Assembly: GCA_965655775.1 (NCBI GenBank)
Contig: CBFHHV010000003.1
Span: 1 to 64,000, forward strand
From: Marisimplicoccus sp965655775
GTDB taxonomy: Bacteria > Bacteroidota > Bacteroidia > Flavobacteriales > Flavobacteriaceae
Direction of reading: 5' to 3'
DNA length: 64,000 bases
The notes beneath the pieces are model-generated. The model was not told where the DNA came from. It made no database searches and saw nothing but the letters and a program-made list of their open reading frames with translations. This document shows positions 15,269 through 24,417 of this stretch, piece after piece; the stretch's first letter is position 1; every line of letters begins with the position of its first letter. The translations under genes and the position numbers were made by a program.

Positions 15269-16023
15269 TATTTTCTATTTAAAACAGTAGATGATGCCTG
15301 AGATTTTGCAAGTACTGTAATATCACTGATATTAACATTTTCAGGGCAGTTAACAACATAAGAAATTACTTTAGCAATATCATCTCCAACTAAAGGGTTT
15401 AATCCTGAATAAACAGAATTAGATCTTTTTTGATCATTTTTAAATCTGACCATTGAAAAGTTAGTTTCAACTAGACCTGGATTAATTTGCGAGACTTTTA
15501 TATTGTGTTTATTTAAATCTATTCTCATACCATTAGAGATTGCATCTACTGCAAACTTTGATGCACAATAAATATTTCCCTTTGGATAAACTTCTTTACC
15601 AGCAATTGAACCTATATTAATAATATGTCCACTATTTTTTTTTATCATAAAATCTAAGACATATTTACTAACATAAAGGAGTCCCTTTACATTTGTATCA
15701 ATCATCATATCCCAATCCTCAATTTCCCCTTCATAAATAAAGTCAAGTCCATGAGCATTTCCTGCATTATTTATCAGAACATCAATATTTTTCCAATCAT
15801 CACTTAAACTTGATATTTTTTCTCTAACATCTTTTTTGTCTCTGACATCAAATTCTAAAGTTATTACATCTGTTTTTTTTGAGAGAGAATTAGATAGTTC
15901 ATCAAGTTTCTTTTTATTTCTTCCACATAATATTAATGAAAATTGATCTGACAATTCATAGGAAGTAGATTCTCCAATACCTGAAGTTGCTCCTGTTATT
16001 AATGCAATTTTATTTTTGTTCAT
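15268..16023 (-). CDS. Short-chain dehydrogenase/reductase (YdfG-like)
   Basis: The 251-aa classical SDR has the NAD(P)-binding GATSGIGE, an NNAG motif and the catalytic IYCASKFA (YxxxK), with a catalytic Ser in NIGSIAG. Overall it resembles YdfG-type enzymes that oxidise short hydroxy acids such as serine, 3-hydroxypropionate or related aldehydes. Substrate cannot be read from the sequence. It sits directly between glpF and the GDPD gene with essentially no gap. A role in handling a glycerol- or headgroup-derived alcohol or aldehyde is possible (inference from position only). Confidence 0.88.
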   Translation of the reverse strand: MNKNKIALITGATSGIGESTSYELSDQFSLILCGRNKKKLDELSNSLSKKTDVITLEFDVRDKKDVREKISSLSDDWKNIDVLINNAGNAHGLDFIYEGEIEDWDMMIDTNVKGLLYVSKYVLDFMIKKNSGHIINIGSIAGKEVYPKGNIYCASKFAVDAISNGMRIDLNKHNIKVSQINPGLVETNFSMVRFKNDQKRSNSVYSGLNPLVGDDIAKVISYVVNCPENVNISDITVLAKSQASSTVLNRK

Positions 16024-16761
16024 TTAATTGAAATATAAGTAAAGAAGACCTGCTGCCAAAGCACCAAGAGATGGACCAAAAATAGGAATCCAACTGTAAG
16101 CCCAATCTGAAATTTTATTTTTTCTAGGTATAAGTTGATATATAATCCTTGGACCTAAATCCCTCGCAGGATTAATTGCATATCCAGTTGTTCCACCTAA
16201 GCTTAATCCTATAACCCAAACTAAAATACCGACTGGAAGTGCGCCAAGTGATCCAATTCCAAAATTAACATCAAGACCTTCAACAATAATATTAGGTTCA
16301 ACAATATATAAGATTCCAAATATTAGAATAAATGTTGCTAGAAACTCACTGAAAAAATTATTTTTAAAATTCCTAATTGCAGGTGATGTACAGAATGAAC
16401 CCATAACTTTGTTTTCATCAGTTGTTGACCTGTAATGATCTATGTAAAACAGGTATGTTAACCAGCTACCTAGCATAGCTCCAAGTACTTGAGCAATAAT
16501 ATAACCTATCATTAATTCACTTGAGAATTTTCCGGCAACAACTAATCCAATTGTAACTGCTGGATTTAAGTGAGCACCACTAAATTGGCCTGTAATATAG
16601 GCTGCAACAAATACAGCAAAACCCCAGGCAGTTGTAATTGTAATTAATGGATTTTGATCAAAACCTTTTGTTTTGGACAGGCTAACATTAGCAACGATAC
16701 CAGAACCAAGAAGTAATAGTATTGCTGTACCAATAAATTCGGCTATATAGGGACTTATCAT
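16024..16761 (-). CDS. glpF: Glycerol uptake facilitator (MIP / aquaglyceroporin)
   Basis: The 245-aa channel has six membrane helices and the two NPA half-helices, GAHLNPAVTIG near residue 67 and GYAINPARDLGPR near residue 200. The Asp following the second NPA box (NPARD) is typical of glycerol-conducting members as opposed to water-only aquaporins. It passively admits glycerol, trapped by GlpK. The start overlaps the glpD stop by 4 nt and the SDR gene follows immediately. Confidence 0.95.
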   Translation of the reverse strand: MISPYIAEFIGTAILLLLGSGIVANVSLSKTKGFDQNPLITITTAWGFAVFVAAYITGQFSGAHLNPAVTIGLVVAGKFSSELMIGYIIAQVLGAMLGSWLTYLFYIDHYRSTTDENKVMGSFCTSPAIRNFKNNFFSEFLATFILIFGILYIVEPNIIVEGLDVNFGIGSLGALPVGILVWVIGLSLGGTTGYAINPARDLGPRIIYQLIPRKNKISDWAYSWIPIFGPSLGALAAGLLYLYFN

Positions 16762-18305
16762 ACAGTATAATTTTTTATTAATTTATTAAAATTTTTTAAC
16801 TCGGTATCAATCCATTCTTGATCTTTTTCTAAAACGTCAGCCATTTTTTTTGCAACATTAGGTGCTATCAATTTAGACTCATTTGAATCTAAAAAAATAC
16901 ATCTAGTCCTTCTTGCTAAAATGTCTTCTAATGTAAGTGCCATTTCATGAATTATTGACCATTCTATAATATTATTTGTTATATAAAATTTAGTGGATAA
17001 TGAGATGTTATCATCTTTACTTCCTAAAGATTCAACCTTTTTCTTAAGAGATCCATATACATGCATTGGATCTGAGAAATCTACCTTTTTCTTATAACCA
17101 AAAAGTTTTGTTTTTTCAGTTTTACATTTTTTCTTTTTTAGTTTTTTGATTGAAATTGCAGTATCAATTGCATCTTCTGAAATTTTTCTATAAGTAGTCC
17201 ATTTCCCACCAAGTACACTTATTAACCCAGAGGGAGAAATATCAATTTTGTGGCTTCTAGAAACTTCTTTAGTTGACTTCTTGTCAGAAGTTGCAGCAAG
17301 TGGTCGTAATCCAGCAAATACACTTTTTATATCACCTTTATTTGGCTTGATCGTCATATATTTACTTGCATTTTTTAAGATAAAGTCAATTTCTTCTTTT
17401 AAAGGTTTTGGCTCTTCTCTAGCATTTTTAATATGAGTATCCGTTGTTCCAACCACTACATAATTTTTCCATGGAACAGCAAAAAGGACTCTACCATCTG
17501 AAGTCTGTGGAATTAAAATTGCATGTTTACTTTTTAAAAATTTTTTCTCCAAAACAATGTGTACTCCTTGACTTGGTTGTATCATTTTTTCAATTTTTGG
17601 TTGATCCATCCTAATTATTTGCTCAGCAAAAACACCCGTTGCATTAATCACAACTTTACTTTTAACTTGATATTTTTTTGAGTTAATTGAATCTGTGAAA
17701 CTTAATCCAATAATTTCATTGTTATTTTTTATTAGGCCATCTACATTACAATAATTTAATAAAGCTGTTTTCTTAGAATTTGCAGAAAGTGCTAACGTAA
17801 TAGCCATTCTAGAATCATCAAATTGACCATCGTGATAGATAACTCCACCTCTAAGCCCTTTCTTATTGACATTAGGTATTAGTTTTTCAGTTTCTGCTTT
17901 TGAGATTATTACTGATTTACCTAGTCCAAGCTTTCCTGCCATCATATCATAAATTTTCATCCCTATTCCATAAAAGGGGCTAGCCCACCAATCATATGTA
18001 GGTATAACAAAACTTAGATCTTGAACTAAATGAGGTGCATTTCTTTTAAGAATTCCTCTCTCTTTTAAAGACTCAATTACTAAGGTAATATCTCCGTTTT
18101 GGAGATACCTCACCCCACCATGAATAAGCTTTGTACTTCTTGATGAAGTACCTTTACCAAAGTCATGTTTTTCTAGAAGTAATGTTTTATATCCCCTTTT
18201 TGATGCATCAACTGCAATTCCAAGACCCGAGGCGCCTCCCCCTATAATTACAATATCCCATTCAAGAACTTTGTTTAATTTAACGATGGAGTCATTTCTA
18301 TTCAT
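16758..18305 (-). CDS. glpD: Aerobic glycerol-3-phosphate dehydrogenase (FAD)
   Basis: The 515-aa flavoprotein has the dinucleotide-binding IIGGGASGLGIAVDA near residue 20, LLEKHDFGKGTSSRS and LIHGGVRYL, all typical of GlpD. FAGLRPL and LGGKWTTYR complete the FAD domain, followed by a C-terminal cap. It oxidises glycerol-3-phosphate to dihydroxyacetone phosphate and passes electrons to quinone at the membrane. It overlaps glpK by 8 nt upstream and glpF by 4 nt downstream, showing a tightly packed operon. Confidence 0.96.
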   Translation of the reverse strand: MNRNDSIVKLNKVLEWDIVIIGGGASGLGIAVDASKRGYKTLLLEKHDFGKGTSSRSTKLIHGGVRYLQNGDITLVIESLKERGILKRNAPHLVQDLSFVIPTYDWWASPFYGIGMKIYDMMAGKLGLGKSVIISKAETEKLIPNVNKKGLRGGVIYHDGQFDDSRMAITLALSANSKKTALLNYCNVDGLIKNNNEIIGLSFTDSINSKKYQVKSKVVINATGVFAEQIIRMDQPKIEKMIQPSQGVHIVLEKKFLKSKHAILIPQTSDGRVLFAVPWKNYVVVGTTDTHIKNAREEPKPLKEEIDFILKNASKYMTIKPNKGDIKSVFAGLRPLAATSDKKSTKEVSRSHKIDISPSGLISVLGGKWTTYRKISEDAIDTAISIKKLKKKKCKTEKTKLFGYKKKVDFSDPMHVYGSLKKKVESLGSKDDNISLSTKFYITNNIIEWSIIHEMALTLEDILARRTRCIFLDSNESKLIAPNVAKKMADVLEKDQEWIDTELKNFNKLIKNYTV

Positions 18306-19785
18306 TAACCTTAAGAAGTTTATTAATCCTAGTTTCCCAAAGATTAATTATCTGTGTTGAATCATTTTTTAAATTTGGGTTAAACGATCTATCTTCTATC
18401 CATAAATCATTTAAGTCTGAAATATTCTTCCAGAACCCAGAAGCGAGTCCAGCTAGGAAAGCCACACCAAGTGCTGTGGTCTCGGTAGTTTTGGGTCTTA
18501 CTACATTGGTTTGTAATAAATCAGATTGAATCTGCATTAAAAGATTATTGTTACTGGCTCCACCATCTACTTTCAAATTTGTAAAGTTTATATCTGCATC
18601 TTTTTGCATTTCAATAATTATATCTCTAGTTCTAAGAGCAATTGATTCGAGTGCTGCTCTAGCTATATGACCATTTTCAGTTCCTCTAGTAATACCAAAG
18701 ATTGTTCCCTGAGCATAGGGATCCCAATAGGGTGCAGCTAAACCAGATAATGCAGGAATGAAAGTTACACCACCATTGTCTTTAACTGTATTAGCAAGAT
18801 TTTCAACTTCAGGTGCATCCTTAATAATAGCTAATTTATCTCTAAGCCATTGAATAAGAGCACCTGCAACAAATACACTACCCTCAAGAGCATATGTGAC
18901 TTCTCCATTTATTCTCCAGGCAATTGTTGAAAGCATTTTATTTTTTGATTTTACTGCTGATTTTCCTGTATTCATCATACAAAAACATCCCGTACCATAT
19001 GTGTTTTTTATATCACCAGGGTTAATACATAACTGTCCAAATAATGCAGCCTGTTGATCACCAGCTATTCCAGCAATTGGAATTTTACTACCTAAAATTT
19101 CCTCATCTATATTTGCAGATATTGCAGATGAATCAACAACTTTTGGTAAAATATTTCTTGGAACATCAAAAATTTCTAATAATTCATCATCCCACATGTC
19201 ATCCTTTATGTTATAAAGAAGGGTTCTGCTGGCATTTGAAGGATCTGTTAAATGATATTTTCCTTTACTTAAATTCCATATTAACCAAGTATCTATTGTG
19301 CCAAAAATAAGTTGGCCTTTATCAGCTTGTTCTCTAATTTCACTATTACTATCAAGGATCCATTTTATTTTTGTACCGGAGAAGTAAGCATCAATAACTA
19401 ATCCTGTTTTATTTTGAATAAGTTCGCTTTTATTCTCTTCTTTTAGCTTATCACAGAAGCTTGCGGTCCTTCGATCTTGCCATACAATTGCATTATAAAC
19501 TGGTTGTCCAGTATCTTTATTCCAAATAACTGTTGTCTCTCTTTGATTTGTTATTCCAATTGAATCGATATTTTTTGGATCAATTTTAGATTTTTGGATG
19601 ACTTCTCTAATTGCTTTTAATTGAGTATTCCATATCTCAAGTGGATCGTGTTCAACCCATCCTTCATTTGGAAAAAATTGATTAAACTCATATTGTGCTA
19701 TCTCAATAGGGTTTGCATTTTTATCAAATAAAATTGATCTAGAGCTTGTAGTTCCTGCATCAATAGCTAAAATATATTTATCCAT
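18298..19785 (-). CDS. glpK: Glycerol kinase
   Basis: The 495-aa FGGY kinase begins MDKYILAIDAGTTSSRSIL and continues with GWVEHDP, NQRETTVIWN and WQDRRTA; TYGTGCFCMMNTG and KVDGGASNNNLLMQ mark the C-terminal half. It makes glycerol-3-phosphate from glycerol and ATP. The frame stays open to a distal ATG at 19821, but that lies inside the terminator hairpin of the upstream gene, so ATG 19785 is the start. It is the first gene of the glycerol operon. No TAnnTTTG box lies in the short leader. Confidence 0.97.
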   Translation of the reverse strand: MDKYILAIDAGTTSSRSILFDKNANPIEIAQYEFNQFFPNEGWVEHDPLEIWNTQLKAIREVIQKSKIDPKNIDSIGITNQRETTVIWNKDTGQPVYNAIVWQDRRTASFCDKLKEENKSELIQNKTGLVIDAYFSGTKIKWILDSNSEIREQADKGQLIFGTIDTWLIWNLSKGKYHLTDPSNASRTLLYNIKDDMWDDELLEIFDVPRNILPKVVDSSAISANIDEEILGSKIPIAGIAGDQQAALFGQLCINPGDIKNTYGTGCFCMMNTGKSAVKSKNKMLSTIAWRINGEVTYALEGSVFVAGALIQWLRDKLAIIKDAPEVENLANTVKDNGGVTFIPALSGLAAPYWDPYAQGTIFGITRGTENGHIARAALESIALRTRDIIIEMQKDADINFTNLKVDGGASNNNLLMQIQSDLLQTNVVRPKTTETTALGVAFLAGLASGFWKNISDLNDLWIEDRSFNPNLKNDSTQIINLWETRINKLLKVNE

Positions 19786-19807
19786 AAATTCTTTATTGCA
19801 ATTTAAT

Positions 19808-19835
19808 AAAAAACCCTCCACACTGGAGGGTTTTT
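19808..19835 (-). terminator. Rho-independent terminator after the secreted paralogue at 19.9 kb
   Basis: AAAAACCCTCCA and TGGAGGGTTTTT form a perfect stem around a 3-nt loop (CAC at 19821-19823), with a T-tract when read leftwards. It lies 28 nt past the stop at 19864 and just before glpK. The A/T flanks could let it act on both strands. Confidence 0.85.
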
Positions 19836-19863
19836 ATTATTTCTATATACTAATAGTTAAGAA

Positions 19864-20550
19864 TTAGTTCCAAGTTTTAACTGGGACAGTAGTTCTTGAA
19901 CCATTGTAATCAGATATTGACATAGTCTTAGAGAAAAACTTTTCAAAGGCTTGAGCCTCTGCCTCATTTTTAGGACCAAAACTTAGCATTGCAGCTTGGT
20001 CTTTATACATTATATATATATAGTGAGTCTCTCCTTTTTCTCCATGAGTATAAGCACCAAGTGAGATATAACCCGTCGGCTTAAATACTTCCATTAACTC
20101 AAGGAATGCAGCACCAAATTTACCTTGATCTTTTACATTGAAAGACCACTCTTGAGCTCCAAAAACTTCCTCATCTGATCCAGGAAATCTTGCTAAGGTT
20201 TGTCCACCTTTAATAGATTGGATTGTAGCAAATTTTTCTACACCTGAATTATAAGCATCGTAAGTATCTCCAGATCTTAGAGCTCTTAACTCAACAAGTC
20301 CATCAACCGGTCCAATAAAATTAATAATATGTGTTGGACTTCCCTTTGGACTATGATAAATTGCTTCAAGAGATACCGATGTACCTTCTGGCATTTCAAT
20401 ACTTGAATAAAAATCATCCATTAAGTTTAATACATATGGAGCATTTCCTGAATCTACATTAAGTGCAACCTCTTCCCAAACAACATTGTTCTGTGCAGTT
20501 GAGAAAGTAAAACTTAATATGGCTAATAATAGTAAATTGAATTTTTTCAT
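19864..20550 (-). CDS. Secreted two-domain protein of unknown function, paralogue A
   Basis: The 228-aa protein has a signal peptide ending near FSTAQ (residue 20). The mature part has two similar halves. Each begins with a W/F-V-x-V/L-type strand and a helix holding an LMDDFYSS or LMEVFK segment. The second half contains the family's HGEKGETHYIYI motif. It is clearly related to 29421-30116 and more distantly to 20629-21321. The alternating strand/helix pattern suggests a duplicated alpha-beta (ferredoxin-like) domain, though this is a guess. It stands as its own unit with a strong terminator, which hints at substantial expression. Function is unknown. Confidence 0.82.
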   Translation of the reverse strand: MKKFNLLLLAILSFTFSTAQNNVVWEEVALNVDSGNAPYVLNLMDDFYSSIEMPEGTSVSLEAIYHSPKGSPTHIINFIGPVDGLVELRALRSGDTYDAYNSGVEKFATIQSIKGGQTLARFPGSDEEVFGAQEWSFNVKDQGKFGAAFLELMEVFKPTGYISLGAYTHGEKGETHYIYIMYKDQAAMLSFGPKNEAEAQAFEKFFSKTMSISDYNGSRTTVPVKTWN

Positions 20551-20585
20551 TTAAATTGTTTTATGATTATGCGCTAATATAAAAA

Positions 20586-20609
20586 AAAACCCCTTATTTC
20601 AGGGGTTTT
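20586..20609 (-). terminator. Rho-independent terminator after secreted paralogue B
   Basis: AAAACCCC and GGGGTTTT form an 8-bp stem around an 8-nt loop, with a T-rich tail read leftwards. It lies 20 nt beyond the stop at 20629 and upstream of paralogue A. Confidence 0.78.
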
Positions 20610-20628
20610 AATTCTAATTGGAAATTAA

Positions 20629-21321
20629 TTAATTATATCTTTTAATAATTCTAGCTCCAAAACCAAAAACAAATTCAAATGAATCACCTGCGTCTGAAAT
20701 AAACTGACCAGCAGCACCTGAATTTATAAATTCAGATCTTCCGTTTAAAAATGTAGAGATATTTGAAGATCTTGCAACCCAATAATGAGTTACTCCATCC
20801 TCTGCTCCAAGGACTGCGTCATGTAATTCAAAAGATCCATCATCAAAATCTAATGAATTCATCATTTTACCAAAAGCAGATCCAAATGTTTGTACATCAG
20901 ATACATTCATTGCAAAAACAGCAGCAAAATCAGAATCTAAATTAGATGGATCAAAAATCATTGGTTGTCCCAAAATTATTTGCTCAACCTCAACAAAATC
21001 TTGAAAAGCTGAGAAAAACAATACACCCTCAACACTAGGAGGTGGGCCACTAATTCCCCATGAAGCAAAAGCATCGGCAGATTGACCTAAAAAACATAAC
21101 TGATGTGAAAAATCAATATCACTACCTCCAAATTGTACCTCATTTAGTGTAACAGTGTATGGATTTTGTTCAAGAGATCCCATAAAGTTGTCAAGAGACT
21201 CAACGAAGTCAGCTTGACCACTTTGATCTACATTAACATTCATACATACCCAAGTAGGGGTCTGTGCATTTAAATTGATACTTGCAGAAAATACAAGTAT
21301 TAATAGAATATATTTTTTCAT
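20629..21321 (-). CDS. Secreted two-domain protein of unknown function, paralogue B
   Basis: The 230-aa protein has a signal peptide ending near NLNAQ (residue 20). It follows the same plan as paralogues A and C: TPTWVCMNVNVDQ at the start of the mature part, a helix with SLDNFMGSLE, and in the second half FGSAFGKMMNS followed by EDGVTHYWVA, matching the GxTHYxY motif. It is the most divergent copy and contains two Cys residues (VCMNV and QLCFLG) that the others lack. It is flanked by its own terminator. Function is unknown; tandem placement with A suggests duplication. Confidence 0.8.
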   Translation of the reverse strand: MKKYILLILVFSASINLNAQTPTWVCMNVNVDQSGQADFVESLDNFMGSLEQNPYTVTLNEVQFGGSDIDFSHQLCFLGQSADAFASWGISGPPPSVEGVLFFSAFQDFVEVEQIILGQPMIFDPSNLDSDFAAVFAMNVSDVQTFGSAFGKMMNSLDFDDGSFELHDAVLGAEDGVTHYWVARSSNISTFLNGRSEFINSGAAGQFISDAGDSFEFVFGFGARIIKRYN

Positions 21322-21389
21322 ATTATAAATTGATTTAGAATTAAGTTTAAATATAATTAATTGATTATTAAATTAAAACTAGTTAATAA

Positions 21390-22139
21390 TTATCTTAAAA
21401 AACTTCCACCATTTATATCAATTGTTGATCCAGTTGAATGGTCCATTTTACCTAATACTATTAATGCTACTATTGGTGAAATATCTTTTGGCTCTGTTAG
21501 TCTATCTAAAGTAATTCCCTGCTTTATTGCTTCCTCACCATGCTTATCAATAAAACTCTGAGCCATCTCAGTCCTAACAAATCCAGGTGCAATACTAATT
21601 GCTACAATATTATCCGATTCTCCAAATGATCTTGACATAGTTTTTGTTAGTGAAATAATTCCCCCTTTAGAGCATGCATAAGAGATATAGTCTTGCTGTT
21701 CCCCTCTGAATGCAGCTCTAGATGCAATATTTATGATTCTTAATCTTGAATTAATTTTTTTATCTCTTTTGTGTTTGAGAAATTCTTTAAAAATTATTGA
21801 TGGAGCTTTAAGATTTATATCAATTGTTTTATCAAACATCTTACTCCATTTATTGATGTCTATAGAGATATCAGCTGATTCAGCAATACCTGCATTATTA
21901 ATTATACAGTCAGGAAAAGATAATTTGTCGATTGTACTTACAACCAATTTTTTTATTTCATCTTGCTTAGAAAGATCAGCTTGAATAGAGAAGGAACCTG
22001 TTCTATCTTTCTCTAACAAAGCCTCTAAAGTAGATTCATTTTTATTATAATGTAGTGCGAGTTCGTGTCCTTCAGCTAAAAGATCCTTAGCTATTTTGTA
22101 TCCAATACCTTTTGATGATCCAGTTAGAAGTACTTTCAT
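21390..22139 (-). CDS. SDR-family oxidoreductase (FabG-like)
   Basis: The 249-aa classical SDR has GSSKGIGYKIAKDL at the cofactor site, NNAGIAE, a catalytic Ser in NIASRAA and YISYACSKGG (YxxxK). The C-terminal IDINGG matches FabG-type enzymes. It could be a 3-oxoacyl-ACP reductase, but many SDRs look like this and the true fatty-acid fabG is usually in a fab cluster. It overlaps the S9 peptidase stop by 4 nt and so is likely co-expressed with it. Confidence 0.88.
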   Translation of the reverse strand: MKVLLTGSSKGIGYKIAKDLLAEGHELALHYNKNESTLEALLEKDRTGSFSIQADLSKQDEIKKLVVSTIDKLSFPDCIINNAGIAESADISIDINKWSKMFDKTIDINLKAPSIIFKEFLKHKRDKKINSRLRIINIASRAAFRGEQQDYISYACSKGGIISLTKTMSRSFGESDNIVAISIAPGFVRTEMAQSFIDKHGEEAIKQGITLDRLTEPKDISPIVALIVLGKMDHSTGSTIDINGGSFLR

Positions 22140-24148
22140 TTTTTGTATTTTTCAAACCAGGCGATAATTGCATTGACCTTTGCTATTAGATTGCTTGGCT
22201 TAGAGGCTATTCCATGATTAGCATTTGGAATTCTTACAAGCATTGTTTCAACTTTGTTAAGCTTTAAACCAGCATAAAATTGTTCACTTTCAGCCATAGG
22301 TGTTCGATAATCTTTTTCACCAGTTAGAACCATAGTAGGGGTTTTAACATTTCCAACATAACTTATCGGTGACCTTTCCAAATAACTTTCAGGATTATCC
22401 CACGGGAAATCTTTAAACCAATATTTATAAAAGTATCCAATATTATCTGCATATAAGACAAAGCTATACCAATTTATTACAGGCTTTGCAACGACAGCAG
22501 CAGTGAACCTATCGGTTTTACCCACTATCCAAGATGTTAAAACTCCCCCTCCGCTTCCACCAGTCACAAAAAGATTAGCTTCATCTATATATCCTTTCTC
22601 AATAACAAAGTCAACTCCTGATATTAGATCGTCATAGTCTTCGCTTGGATAATTATGATGAATCAGATTGGCAAATTCTTTTCCATAACTAGTACTCCCC
22701 CTTGGATTAGTATATAGGACTACATAGCCTTTAGATGCAAAGAGTTGAACTTCTGATGAAAAATGAAATCCATAATTTGTATGTGGGCCACCATGAATCT
22801 CTAGAATTAAAGGATACTTTTTTGAACTATCAAAGTTTGGGGGTTTTACAACCCATCCATGGATCATCTTGCCATCATAAGAAGATTCGTACCATATCTC
22901 CTCAACATTTCCTAGATTTTTATAATCAAATAAATCCTTATTTAAATTTGTCAATCGCTTTTTTGATCCTCTATAGCCAACAGCAACATCAGCAGGATTA
23001 TAGGCTGTCCCATAAGTAAATGAGTATCTATTATTCTTTGATAAACTAAAAAATCCTCCACTGTAAGGCCTTGAAAATGACAAGCCTCCTACTTCATCAA
23101 CTTCCTTTTTAAATTTACCATCTAGTGTAGTTGAAGCAATTCTAGTTACCCCCTTATCATCAAACTGAAAAAAAATTTTCTTATTATCACCAGACCAGTA
23201 AATATTTGAAATATTTCTATCAATATCTAGTTGAATTTTATATTTATCTGATCCATCTGAATTCATTATATATATTGAATTTTGTTGGTACCCTAAATAC
23301 TCATCATCATAACCTAAATATGCAATCATAGAATTATCATGAGAAACCTTTGGACTATAATCAGGACCATTTCGTGAAGTAAGTGCTTTGTGCTCACCTG
23401 AATCTAAATTAAGCACATATATTTCAGAGTTATTAGTGTTGTAATCAGAGTCTTCATTTAGATTTGCAGAAAAAATAACTTTATCATTTCCAAGCCACAC
23501 TCCCTGTCCAGCTCTTTTTTCAGGTTTTATATTACTAATTTGTCTAGGTGTTCCTCCATTAATTGGAATGGTGAAAAATTGAACCTCACCGGGCTTTCTA
23601 TATCCCGAACTATCATACCTGTAGTTTAAATCTGATATTTCAACTGGAGGATCATTCCACTTTGCACCCTTGGGCTTGTCTGGCATCTCTATTAAAGTAT
23701 CTCTTTCACTATCAATAAATGATGAGAATAAAATATAGTTGTCATCTGGTGACCATTGAATTGATTCAATTGAATATTGATAGTTTGTTAATTTTTGAAT
23801 TGAATTATTATTCAAATCATACAGAAAAATTTGAGATTTTCCTTCTCTATTTGATTTGAATATAAACTTATCTCCTTTATTGGACCACTTTGGAGAATTA
23901 TCTTTAAAATTTCCTGTTGTTATTGGCCTATTATTTGTTCCATCATAATTAATTAACCAAATGTTTGAAAAGCTTTCATCTGTCATTATATCATTAAAGT
24001 TTCTTTGATATAGTACTTTATCTCCATTGGAAGATATTTGAGTATTAGAGACATATTCTAAGTCAAAGACATCAATAGGTTCAAAAATATTGGAGGTTTG
24101 TGAAAATGCATTAATCGAAACAAGAGTCATTAATAAAAATTTTCTCAT
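22136..24148 (-). CDS. S9-family serine peptidase (acyl-aminoacyl / dipeptidyl peptidase-like), secreted
   Basis: The 670-aa protein has a signal peptide (cut near AFSQ, residue 17). The N-terminal half is a beta-propeller with PD40/TolB-like repeats such as SPKWSNKGDKFIF, SIQWSPDDNYILF and SPKVSHDNSMIAY. The C-terminal alpha/beta hydrolase domain has the nucleophile in GGSGGGVLT, an acidic residue in TGEKDYRTPM and a His in NANHGI. It should clip short peptides in the periplasm or outside. It is upstream of the SDR gene with a 4-nt overlap. Confidence 0.93.
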   Translation of the reverse strand: MRKFLLMTLVSINAFSQTSNIFEPIDVFDLEYVSNTQISSNGDKVLYQRNFNDIMTDESFSNIWLINYDGTNNRPITTGNFKDNSPKWSNKGDKFIFKSNREGKSQIFLYDLNNNSIQKLTNYQYSIESIQWSPDDNYILFSSFIDSERDTLIEMPDKPKGAKWNDPPVEISDLNYRYDSSGYRKPGEVQFFTIPINGGTPRQISNIKPEKRAGQGVWLGNDKVIFSANLNEDSDYNTNNSEIYVLNLDSGEHKALTSRNGPDYSPKVSHDNSMIAYLGYDDEYLGYQQNSIYIMNSDGSDKYKIQLDIDRNISNIYWSGDNKKIFFQFDDKGVTRIASTTLDGKFKKEVDEVGGLSFSRPYSGGFFSLSKNNRYSFTYGTAYNPADVAVGYRGSKKRLTNLNKDLFDYKNLGNVEEIWYESSYDGKMIHGWVVKPPNFDSSKKYPLILEIHGGPHTNYGFHFSSEVQLFASKGYVVLYTNPRGSTSYGKEFANLIHHNYPSEDYDDLISGVDFVIEKGYIDEANLFVTGGSGGGVLTSWIVGKTDRFTAAVVAKPVINWYSFVLYADNIGYFYKYWFKDFPWDNPESYLERSPISYVGNVKTPTMVLTGEKDYRTPMAESEQFYAGLKLNKVETMLVRIPNANHGIASKPSNLIAKVNAIIAWFEKYKK

Positions 24149-24246
24149 AATTTAAGTTTGTTAGTTATATCTGATTTTAAAGTTATTAAAATTAGAATGC
24201 TAAAAAAAGATAGAGAAGACTATTATATTTTTAGTTATCAATAAAA

Positions 24247-24269
24247 AACCCCAACTAGTAGTTGAGGTT
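24247..24269 (-). terminator. Rho-independent terminator of tRNA-Val
   Basis: Read leftwards, AACCTCAACTA pairs with TAGTTGGGGTT (one G-T pair), followed by a run of T. It starts 9 nt after the 3' end of tRNA-Val. Confidence 0.78.
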
Positions 24270-24277
24270 AAAAAATG

Positions 24278-24352
24278 TGGGCGCTGAGGGATTCGAACCC
24301 CCGACCCCCTCGGTGTAAACGAGGTGCTCTAAACCAACTGAGCTAAGCGCCC
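24278..24352 (-). tRNA. tRNA-Val (anticodon TAC)
   Basis: The 75-nt reverse-strand sequence folds with acceptor GGGCGCT/AGCGCCC, D-arm GCTC...GAGC, anticodon loop TTTACAC on stem CCTCG/CGAGG, and T-loop TTCGAAT. The discriminator is A and no CCA is encoded. Confidence 0.97.
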
Positions 24353-24365
24353 CACAAATAGCATG

Positions 24366-24373
24366 CAAATATA
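24366..24373 (-). promoter_or_regulatory. -7 element TATATTTG of tRNA-Val
   Basis: TATATTTG on the reverse strand ends 13 nt before the tRNA 5' end, the same box used by the other two tRNA genes in this window. Confidence 0.55.
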
Positions 24374-24417
24374 GTTTATTTTAAATTTTCTATCATATAC
24401 TTTTTTAATTTAGTTAC

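Noticed and set aside
19786..19821. 12-residue extension of GlpK
   Set aside because: It lies in the terminator hairpin of the preceding gene and does not match GlpK N-termini.
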